DNA of 11,104 nt from Desulfotomaculaceae bacterium (GTDB lineage Bacteria; Bacillota; Desulfotomaculia; Desulfotomaculales; Pelotomaculaceae), in assembly GCA_028704035.1 (NCBI GenBank), contig JAQVLS010000036.1:1-11104 (forward strand). Reading direction: 5' to 3'. Each line of letters starts with the position of its first letter. The stretch's first letter is position 1. Positions 1-6,162 of this stretch are shown here, piece after piece. The notes beneath the pieces were generated by a model that was not told the DNA's origin, searched no databases, and saw nothing but the letters and a program-made list of their open reading frames with translations. The position numbers were made by a program, and so were the translations under genes.

Positions 1-14
1 TAATAAACATATTA

Positions 15-74
15 TTATTTCCCTAACCCGGACTTCTCTTTTAGTATTTTTAGCTCGTCCCCGGTCAGGTGGCG
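15..74 (-). other. In-frame former C-terminal tail of rluB beyond the TAA
   Basis: Directly after the rluB TAA (75-77) the same frame stays open for 19 codons and reads RHLTGDELKILKEKSGLGK before a second TAA at 15-17. RluB/RsuA proteins commonly end with a PGE(Y/W)R.LT..E...L segment, so PGQ-stop-RHLTGDEL fits that tail with the aromatic codon replaced by TAA. If it were translated through, the protein would be 241 aa, within the usual family length. This is a remnant or a readthrough extension, not a separate gene; a sequencing error would look the same. Confidence 0.7.
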
Positions 75-740
75 TTACTGCCCGGGTTTAAGATCATCAA
101 TCCTTAAATCCCCGAACTTAATTCTTTTGAGACGCATTACCGGATGTCCGATATATTCACACATGCGCTTAACCTGGTGTTTACGTCCCTCGTGGATAGT
201 GATCTCTAAAAGGGCGTTTCCTTCTTTCCCACTTTTGAGCCGGACTCTGGCGGGTGCAGTCAGGCCATCTTCAAGCGGCAGCCCTTTCTCCATCTGTTTC
301 AGTTTTACCGGATCAGGCGCCCCCGTTACCCGCACCTGGTAGGTCTTCGGTACCAGGCGTCCGGGGTGGGTCAGGGCATGGGTCAGGTCCCCGTCATTGG
401 TCAGAAGAAGCAATCCCTCACTGTCATAATCCAGCCTGCCCACAGGGTATACCCGGCTGGAATTATCCTTTAAAAGATCTACAACCTTTTTTCTGCCCTT
501 TTCGTCACTCATGGTCGTTATGTAACCCCTGGGTTTATACATCAGAATATACTGCCTGGCCGGTGAGAGATTGAGAGATTCCCCGCCGACCTGGACCTTG
601 TCTACGGCCGGATCAACTTTTACACCCGGTTCCGTAATAACTTTGCCATTTACTTTTACCAGGCCGGCAGCGATCATTTCTTCGCAGCGACGCCGCGAAG
701 CCACACCCGCCCCGGCCATAACCTTGTGCAACCGTTCCAT
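75..740 (-). CDS. rluB: RluB/RsuA-family 23S rRNA pseudouridine synthase, C-terminus cut by in-frame TAA
   Basis: The product should isomerise a uridine to pseudouridine in 23S rRNA (RluB type) during ribosome assembly in the cytoplasm. An S4 RNA-binding domain spans about residues 1-55 (MERLHKVMAGAGVASRRRCE). The RsuA/RluB catalytic domain follows, with GRLDYDSEGLLLLTNDG at 101-117, where D104 is the expected nucleophile, and EGRKHQVKRM at 184-193. The ATG at 740 is chosen because GGGGAGGTG lies just upstream and the S4 domain starts there; the open frame extends further 5' to 845 without a ribosome site. The visible protein is 221 aa and ends LKPGQ. Family members normally continue with an aromatic residue, R, then an LT..E segment. 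That segment is present in frame just after the stop, so the gene looks recently truncated by a Tyr-to-TAA change. The enzyme core is intact and may still work. The position after spmB matches the order in B. subtilis. Confidence 0.9.
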   Translation of the reverse strand: MERLHKVMAGAGVASRRRCEEMIAAGLVKVNGKVITEPGVKVDPAVDKVQVGGESLNLSPARQYILMYKPRGYITTMSDEKGRKKVVDLLKDNSSRVYPVGRLDYDSEGLLLLTNDGDLTHALTHPGRLVPKTYQVRVTGAPDPVKLKQMEKGLPLEDGLTAPARVRLKSGKEGNALLEITIHEGRKHQVKRMCEYIGHPVMRLKRIKFGDLRIDDLKPGQ

Positions 741-854
741 TTGATCCACCTCCCCATGGTACAAAGCCCCTGAACAGTGAATTTGTGGTTTCCTTGCCAT
801 ATTATTCACCCTGGATATTCTATCATCGGCAAGTAAATAATTCAAGCCTGACCC

Positions 855-1385
855 CTAAAAAAGCATCCGGATGATGAAGACAGACGCCATCAGGGTGGTC
901 AGGTCCGCAACCAGCCCCAGAATCACCGAATAACGGTATTTTCTAATGCCGACCGAGCCGAAGTATAAAGTCAAAACATAGAAGGTCGTATCACAGCTCC
1001 CTTGCATCGTGGAAACGAGACGGCCCAAAAAACTGTCCGGACCATGTGTTTTAATTATATCGGAAGCGATGCCCAGCGCCGCCCCGCCTGAAAGCGGGCG
1101 CATCACGGCGTGCGGCAGTACCTCAGCCGGCAGGCCTACATAATTGAGCACCGGGGACAGCGCTGTCACCAGGACTTCCATGGCGCCTGACGCCCGGAAT
1201 ATACTTATGGCCACCAGCATCGCCACCAGGTAGGGAATCGTTTTTATCGCGGTAGCAAACCCGGCTTCAGCCCCATCAACAAAAGTCTCATATACCTTTA
1301 CTCCGCGCATCATCGCCACCAGCGGCACTACCAGAAGGATTACGGGAATAGCCCAGCGGGACAGTTCGGCAATGATCTCAAACAA
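855..1385 (-). CDS. spmB: Spore maturation protein B
   Basis: SpmB is a polytopic membrane protein of the nucleoside-recognition/Gate domain family. With SpmA it is needed for proper spore-core dehydration and heat resistance in Bacillus and Clostridium; the transported substrate is not settled. The 176-aa protein has hydrophobic segments near residues 12-27, 50-65, 76-95 and 155-175. It carries the family motifs MRPLSGGAALG (95-105) and MQGSCDTTFYVLTLYFGS (127-144). The start is a TTG at 1385. The AGGAGGTGA ribosome site ahead of it overlaps the spmA stop codon, leaving 7 nt between the genes, so translation is probably coupled to spmA. It is full length and uninterrupted. Confidence 0.95.
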   Translation of the reverse strand: MFEIIAELSRWAIPVILLVVPLVAMMRGVKVYETFVDGAEAGFATAIKTIPYLVAMLVAISIFRASGAMEVLVTALSPVLNYVGLPAEVLPHAVMRPLSGGAALGIASDIIKTHGPDSFLGRLVSTMQGSCDTTFYVLTLYFGSVGIRKYRYSVILGLVADLTTLMASVFIIRMLF

Positions 1386-1392
1386 GCGCCCC

Positions 1393-1980
1393 TCACCTCC
1401 TGCCCGAATAAATCAGGCGCAGCAGTCTGTCCACCATGATCGCGACGAACATGCTGAAAGCCGTGGCCATGATCGTCGGACCGACAATTGCTGTGGGGTC
1501 GGTTGAGCCGTATAACAGGCGGATGCCGATGATCGTTGTGGGGATTAAAGTAATACATGCCGTATTTAGCCCCAGGAAGGTGCACATAGCATCAGAAGCG
1601 GTATCGCTGTTCCGGTTCAGCTTCTGTAGCTCCCGCATGGCGATCAGACCCATCGGGGTGGCCGCGTTGCCCAGACCGAGGATATTGGCGCTCAGGTTCA
1701 TCACAATGGCCCCCATAGCCGGGTGGTCTTTGGGCACACTGGGAAACAGGAAGCGCATCAAAGGGCGCACCAGCCAGGCCAGCGCCCGCACCAGGCCGGC
1801 TTCCTCTGCCAGCTTCATGATGCCCAGCCAGAAGGTGATGATGGCAATCAGGCTGAGCGATATTTTCACAGCATCGTTGGCGCCTTGGAGCGCCGCTATA
1901 GTGACAATCTCAATATTACCGTTTGCCGCGGCTACAGTTATGCCGAAAACCATCAGCAGCAGCCATACAATATTAACCAT
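1393..1980 (-). CDS. spmA: Spore maturation protein A
   Basis: SpmA is the partner of SpmB, a multi-pass membrane protein of the Gate/nucleoside-recognition family required for spore-core dehydration. At 195 aa it has the usual length. Hydrophobic segments lie near residues 3-18, 40-56, 88-105, 138-157 and 166-184. The signature NLSANILGLGNAATPMG (95-111) and FLGLNTACITLIPTTIIGIR (135-154) are clear family motifs. The ATG at 1980 follows a GGGGGG ribosome site with about 9 nt of spacing. It forms an operon with spmB (7-nt gap). In B. subtilis the D-Ala-D-Ala carboxypeptidase gene dacB precedes spmA; here a flavoprotein gene takes that position, 106 nt upstream. Mother-cell sigma-E control is expected from family knowledge, but I found no convincing sigma-E promoter in the gap. 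Confidence 0.95.
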   Translation of the reverse strand: MVNIVWLLLMVFGITVAAANGNIEIVTIAALQGANDAVKISLSLIAIITFWLGIMKLAEEAGLVRALAWLVRPLMRFLFPSVPKDHPAMGAIVMNLSANILGLGNAATPMGLIAMRELQKLNRNSDTASDAMCTFLGLNTACITLIPTTIIGIRLLYGSTDPTAIVGPTIMATAFSMFVAIMVDRLLRLIYSGRR

Positions 1981-2086
1981 ACCTTATACCCCCCAGATAC
2001 CAGGGTTGTCCTATTTCACTTTATGAACCCCGCCGGACAAATAGTACAAAATATGGTAAGGGGAGGGGGCTGTCCCCCAGGCGCAT

Positions 2087-3364
2087 TCATACAATCTTTC
2101 TGCTGAAAATGCCGGTCAGCCCTGTTTTGTCTACCCTATCCCTTATTTTTACAATGTCGGTTGTGTACAGCCCCAGCTCGTGCATCCGTTCGAAATAAAC
2201 TGAACCCGAAAAGGTATATTTTTTGCCCAGCCCCTCGGTATTTTTCATCTCGCTGTGCATAAATGAAATAATATCGCCGCAGGCCAGTTCGCCGGGAAGC
2301 ACCAGCGGTTCATGGCCGCCCAAAAGCCTCGCCGCGTTATGCCCCGCCAAAAAACCCGTGGCAATCGCTTCCGTGTGCCCCACCAGTAACCCGGTTTTTT
2401 CGCCCGCGCAAAATAAATTCTGCATGCCCGTAACCCGCAAACCAGCGTCGCAGGGCGCCATAGCCATAAACCGCACGGAATTCCCTTTCCCCCCCGAATA
2501 GGGGTCCGCGTAGCGGGCGTCCTGGAAACCGTCCAAAGTGCGCAGGATCTCCAGAGGAAAATACGGGGTCATCAGCTTGGCATGCCCGGTGTCAAGAATT
2601 ATCAGGTTTTCAGCGAAATCATTTAAGGCGTACTGCTGGCAGGCTTTTTTTTGCAACTGCCCCGACTTATGTAAATGCTCCGGCAGCGGCACCACCAGGA
2701 CGCCTTTATGTTCCAGTTTATGCACCAGGTCCGGCCTGATGGATTTCTTCTCCAGCTTACAGGAGCCGCTCATTGCTTCAAAATGAGGAAAACCTTCGCC
2801 TGCCTTGATCTCGGCCACACCAGCCCCCTCCGTTAGACTTACCCGCGGCCCGAATGTGGGACAGCGCAACACGCACATGGCGCACCCGGCGCCGTAGCGG
2901 GCGCAGTTGCCGGCCGGTCCGGCCGTACCGGTACAGTCAATATAAACGTCGCCCCCGATCTCCTCGCCATCTGCCGTCAGCAAACAGGTAATAACGTCCC
3001 CGCTTTTAGAAACTCCTGTCGTTCTCTTCTGTAATTTCAGCCGGACGCCGTTGGACAATAGCAATGACCTTATAGCCGGCTCAATCCTGGTCACGTCGTA
3101 AAGCATGGCGTGCCGGTGCCCGGGGAAATTAACATCGCGATGAGTGACTACTTTTTCAATAACCTTGAGAAATTCCCCGCCCCCCATAGCCCAGATCTCT
3201 TCTAAGGCGGTGAACCGGCCGTTATTGCGCATAATCCCGCCCACAAGGCCGGTCCCGAGCAGCATATCTGTTTTTTCCACCAGGACGGCTTCAGCCCCGG
3301 CCGCTCTTGCTGAATAAGCCGCCGCGCAGCCGGCCCAACCGCCGCCCACTATTACAACGCACAT
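2087..3364 (-). CDS. FAD-dependent oxidoreductase with four-cysteine motif, unknown substrate
   Basis: This 425-aa cytosolic flavoprotein starts with a classic dinucleotide-binding fold, VVIVGGGWAGCAAA (3-16), ending in the ribose-binding acid E30. A second flavin motif, NLFCAGEKTGLLVGHTEAIA (316-335), resembles the C-terminal FAD site of TrmFO/MnmG-type proteins. Between them lies C154-X6-C161-X2-C164-X3-C168-P169, spaced like an Fe-S ligand set. Overall it fits the broad FAD-dependent oxidoreductase family (PF12831-like) rather than true TrmFO. The ATG at 3364 is preferred because GGGAGG lies about 8 nt upstream and the Rossmann motif begins immediately; a longer frame reaches 3409. It sits 78 nt after spoVR and 106 nt before spmA on the same strand, so a sporulation-time role is plausible but unproven. 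The final ~70 residues match no domain I recognise. Confidence 0.75.
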   Translation of the reverse strand: MCVVIVGGGWAGCAAAYSARAAGAEAVLVEKTDMLLGTGLVGGIMRNNGRFTALEEIWAMGGGEFLKVIEKVVTHRDVNFPGHRHAMLYDVTRIEPAIRSLLLSNGVRLKLQKRTTGVSKSGDVITCLLTADGEEIGGDVYIDCTGTAGPAGNCARYGAGCAMCVLRCPTFGPRVSLTEGAGVAEIKAGEGFPHFEAMSGSCKLEKKSIRPDLVHKLEHKGVLVVPLPEHLHKSGQLQKKACQQYALNDFAENLIILDTGHAKLMTPYFPLEILRTLDGFQDARYADPYSGGKGNSVRFMAMAPCDAGLRVTGMQNLFCAGEKTGLLVGHTEAIATGFLAGHNAARLLGGHEPLVLPGELACGDIISFMHSEMKNTEGLGKKYTFSGSVYFERMHELGLYTTDIVKIRDRVDKTGLTGIFSRKIV

Positions 3365-3442
3365 AAAAAAAGCCTCCCTTTTGTTTATTATATTCAGGAA
3401 GGATCTCAAAAGCTTATGTTATTCCAAAAAGAGGTTAATATA

Positions 3443-4864
3443 TTACAGGAACCTTTTGCTGGACTTTTCACCATTGTACGAGAAAAGGACAGGCTTGTCG
3501 TCCAGCACTGTTTCCAGGTGCGCAGGTCGTCCCCAGAGCGTGAAAACATGGGGCAGTGTCTTTTCCAGGTAGACAACATCCAGCTCGTCTCCCTCGTAAA
3601 TATGCTTCAAATACAGCTCGCCTCTTTTGTTAAAATCCCCGTCCAGCACCACAATGTACTGGTAACCGCAATTTGTCAGGCTGTTTACTATCGCGTCCCG
3701 CACGTTCTCCCATTCCTTGTCGACTATTTTCCAGTCGTAGCCGGCCTTCTTATACAAATAAAGGTCCATATCTTCCACCAGTTCCCTGGTCAGATAATTG
3801 CGCAGAAAAGAGATATCATTGTCGACCGACCGCACCTCAAAAATTTTCTCCTGGCCCTGCCCGCCGGGACGCCCGTATTTTTCCCATTCCTCTAGTGTGG
3901 GCTGATCCCACCTTTTTTCAATGTCTTCAAATATTTTCAAACCCAGCGTATAAGGATTGAGCCGGCTCCGGGACGTCTGTATTATCCCCGAGTGCATCTT
4001 GGCAAACTCCACCGCTTCAGATTCATCAAGCTCGATCTCCCGCATTATCCTTAGATGCCAGTAAGAAGCCCAGCCCTCGTTCATGATTTTTGTCTCCATC
4101 TGCGGCCAGAAATACAGCATCTCCTGCCGGATTACCGACATAATATCCCGCTGCCAGTCCTCCAACTCCGTGCTGTGCTGGACTATAAACAGCATCAGAT
4201 CTTTCTCTGGTTCCTTCGGAAATATTTTTTTGTTAGCACAGCTTTCAGTGTCGGCTTCCGTGTCATCACCGATTGACCACAGGTCATCATAAGGGGTTTC
4301 AGGGCATCCCGCGCGGCAGGGCTGCCCCTGATCCGGCTCAGCGGCCTTTACATTTTTCATCAGGTCTCTTGGTTCAATATGCTCTTGCAGGGCTATGGCG
4401 GCGTCTATGAAAGATTCCACCCTGGCGCGCCCGTATTTAAATTCATAGCCGCGAAAGCGGTCGGCTGCGGTAGCCATTGATTCTACCATGTTCCTGGATG
4501 TTTTTTTAAAATAAATGTTGTTTTTGAACAAATCGCAGTGCGCCAGCACGTGCGTCATAACCAGTTTGTTCTGGATCAAGGTGTTCCCTTCCAGCAGAAA
4601 GGCGTAACAGGGGTCTGAATTTATAACCATTTCATAAATCCGTCCCAGGTTGTAATCGTACTGCGTTTTCATTTTATGATAGGCCTTGCCGAACGTCCAG
4701 TGCGAATAGCGGGTCGGCATACTGTAAGCGCCAAACGTATAGATGATATCTGCCGGGCAGATTTCAAAAAACATATCGTAAAAGTCAAGGTTGAATTCCT
4801 TGGCTTTCGCTGAAATAAGCGTCAAGGCCTTCTCCAGCAGCTTAATTTCCTCATGTGGGTTCAC
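3443..4864 (-). CDS. spoVR: SpoVR family protein (stage V sporulation protein R)
   Basis: SpoVR is involved in spore cortex formation in B. subtilis; its homologue YcgB in E. coli is a stress-induced protein. The biochemical activity is unknown. The 473-aa length matches the family (about 470). Recognisable blocks include the N-terminal FEICPADIIYTFGAYSMPTR (33-52), THVLAHCDLFKNN (104-116), MNEGWASYWH (261-270) and NPYTLGLKIFEDIEKRWD (303-320). An acidic linker at about 172-220 carries C183, C187 and C209 and looks more variable. The start is a GTG at 4864 preceded by GGGGGG with 7 nt spacing; an ATG in between is out of frame. It follows yhbH after 114 nt and completes the prkA-yhbH-spoVR module. 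That gap is larger than the other one within the trio and holds a hairpin and a weak sigma-E-like promoter. Confidence 0.95.
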   Translation of the reverse strand: MNPHEEIKLLEKALTLISAKAKEFNLDFYDMFFEICPADIIYTFGAYSMPTRYSHWTFGKAYHKMKTQYDYNLGRIYEMVINSDPCYAFLLEGNTLIQNKLVMTHVLAHCDLFKNNIYFKKTSRNMVESMATAADRFRGYEFKYGRARVESFIDAAIALQEHIEPRDLMKNVKAAEPDQGQPCRAGCPETPYDDLWSIGDDTEADTESCANKKIFPKEPEKDLMLFIVQHSTELEDWQRDIMSVIRQEMLYFWPQMETKIMNEGWASYWHLRIMREIELDESEAVEFAKMHSGIIQTSRSRLNPYTLGLKIFEDIEKRWDQPTLEEWEKYGRPGGQGQEKIFEVRSVDNDISFLRNYLTRELVEDMDLYLYKKAGYDWKIVDKEWENVRDAIVNSLTNCGYQYIVVLDGDFNKRGELYLKHIYEGDELDVVYLEKTLPHVFTLWGRPAHLETVLDDKPVLFSYNGEKSSKRFL

Positions 4865-4978
4865 TGATCATCCCCCCTGCTTATACAATATGTCCGGCAA
4901 AGACTCAAATTGCCGGAGCAGTATCCAATATTCAAGGCTAAGTTCCAAAATTTTAAACTATCTATTGTCTCTTCGGCC
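4865..4978 (-). promoter_or_regulatory. yhbH-spoVR intergenic hairpin with weak sigma-E-like promoter
   Basis: The gap contains a perfect 8-bp inverted repeat, TCCGGCAA at 4893-4900 and TTGCCGGA at 4910-4917, with a 9-nt loop. No T-run follows on either strand, so it is not a normal terminator; it may stabilise or process the mRNA. Reading on the minus strand, GCAATTT (4907-4913) and CATATTGT (4885-4892) are 14 bp apart. They match the sigma-E consensus KMATATT/CATACAMT at 5 of 7 and 5 of 8 positions, which would place a start site about 15-20 nt before the spoVR GTG. spoVR is sigma-E dependent in B. subtilis. The promoter call is weak. Confidence 0.3.
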
Positions 4979-4989
4979 TCACAATGACG
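4964..4989. repeat. Possible copy of a dispersed ATTG...TTCG...CAATGACG element
   Basis: The + strand reads ATTGTCTCTTCGGCC followed by TCACAATGACG. This resembles the dispersed GATTGCTTCG...CGCAATGACG sequences seen between genes in many bacterial genomes. The copy straddles the yhbH stop codon (4979-4981), so the last few yhbH codons (SSL) would derive from it. The identification rests on recall of the general pattern and one copy in this window, so it is tentative. Confidence 0.3.
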
Positions 4990-6151
4990 ATCCAGGTTGA
5001 TTCTCTGACTGCTCGGGCGAAAGGCTGAAAAACTTTTTCAGCGTCGGGTATACCCCGCTTTTGTCCCTGACGGTGACGCAGGTGAACTTGTCGTTCTTTA
5101 TTTTTTTGAAGGCGTTGCGCAGGGTGGAAGTGTAGTAATACGGGCCTTCGATTTCCCCGTACCCTACCATGTTGCATACCTCCAGCAGCTCATTGATCAG
5201 CCTGATACAGTTCTCGTTGTCGGAGGAAAGGTTGTCGCCGTCGGAGAAATGGAAGGCGTAAATGTTATAGTCGCTGGGGCTGTAACGTTTTTCTATCACT
5301 TCCAGCGCCAGCTTGTAAGCGGAGGAGCAGCGAGTGCCGCCGCTGGCCCCTTTGGTGAAAAACTCCTCCTCCGTGGTCTCTTTGGCCTCGGTGTGATGGG
5401 CCAAAAAGACGATATGGACGTTATTGTACCTGGTGCGCAAGAAGCGGACCATCCAGAAGAAAAAACTGCGGGCGATGTATTTTTCAAACGGCCCCATCGA
5501 CCCGGAGGTGTCCATCATGGCCAGGACCACCGCGTTGGACTCGTATTTATAGGTGACCTCCCAGGTCTTAAAGCGCAGGTCTTCGGGCGTGATGGCCGGC
5601 GTCCCGCTCTCCCCTTTCATTGCGTTGCGCTTGATCGCTTCCATGATGGTGCGCTTGCGGTCGATATTGCTGGAAATGCCTTTCTTGCGGATATCTCTGA
5701 ATTCCAGAGCGTCGGAAGCCATCTCCGGCTTCTTTTTTTGTTCCAGGTTGGGCAGTCCCAGGTCCTCGAAAATCATTTCGGCCAGCTCATCCACGGTGAT
5801 GTCCGCCTCATAATAATCCACGCCGGGTTCGTCACCGGCTCCTTTGCCCTGGCCTTGACCCGGCCTGGGTTCGGAAAATATTATATCGCCCTGTTTGCTG
5901 CTGCCGTCGCCCTGGCCGGCATGCTTTTGTTTGTTGTAGTCAAAGCGGAAACGGTATTCATGCAGTGAGCGGATGGGCACCTTTACTATCTTGCGGCTGT
6001 CGTGCATGATAATGCTTTCCTCGCTGACAATATCCGCCAGATTCTTTTTAATAGCCTCCCGCACTTTCTCCTTGTGGCGCTGCCGGTCTATTTCCCCTTT
6101 GCGGTGCAGGGACCAGTCCTCGCGGGTGATGATCAAGTTTGGCTCTGTCAC
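4979..6151 (-). CDS. yhbH: YhbH family protein (DUF444, von Willebrand A-like)
   Basis: YhbH (YeaH in E. coli) is a conserved protein of unknown biochemistry that is co-inherited with PrkA and SpoVR. It is required for normal sporulation in B. subtilis. The 390-aa length is typical. A charged N-terminal region (1-75) is followed by a Gly/Gln-rich low-complexity linker (about 79-110). The C-terminal half is a VWA fold with the metal-site motif DTSGS at 214-218, GGT at 271-273 and FSDGDN at 302-307. The start is a GTG at 6151 with an AGGGGG ribosome site that overlaps the prkA stop; only 11 nt separate the genes, so translation is likely coupled. VWA proteins often pair with AAA+ ATPases, which supports direct cooperation with PrkA. 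The C-terminal residues fall in a possible dispersed repeat. Confidence 0.95.
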   Translation of the reverse strand: MTEPNLIITREDWSLHRKGEIDRQRHKEKVREAIKKNLADIVSEESIIMHDSRKIVKVPIRSLHEYRFRFDYNKQKHAGQGDGSSKQGDIIFSEPRPGQGQGKGAGDEPGVDYYEADITVDELAEMIFEDLGLPNLEQKKKPEMASDALEFRDIRKKGISSNIDRKRTIMEAIKRNAMKGESGTPAITPEDLRFKTWEVTYKYESNAVVLAMMDTSGSMGPFEKYIARSFFFWMVRFLRTRYNNVHIVFLAHHTEAKETTEEEFFTKGASGGTRCSSAYKLALEVIEKRYSPSDYNIYAFHFSDGDNLSSDNENCIRLINELLEVCNMVGYGEIEGPYYYTSTLRNAFKKIKNDKFTCVTVRDKSGVYPTLKKFFSLSPEQSENQPGSSL

Positions 6152-6162
6152 GAAATAACCCC

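Noticed and set aside
741..845. N-terminal extension of rluB to an upstream start
   Set aside because: The extension has no ribosome site and no homology, whereas the ATG at 740 has GGGGAGGTG and starts the S4 domain.
2066..2079. GGGGG-CTGT-CCCCC hairpin after the flavoprotein gene
   Set aside because: The stem is only 5 bp and no T-run follows on the minus strand, so it is not supported as a terminator.
3365..3409. N-terminal extension of the flavoprotein
   Set aside because: The Rossmann motif begins right after the ATG at 3364, which has its own ribosome site.
4962..5177. Alternative-frame minus-strand open frame at the end of yhbH
   Set aside because: It lies inside yhbH in another frame, has Arg-rich shadow composition and no ribosome site supporting it.
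5249..5968. Long + strand open frame (239 codons) opposite yhbH
   Set aside because: It is antisense to a well-recognised VWA gene, its composition mirrors the codon bias of yhbH, and it resembles no known protein.
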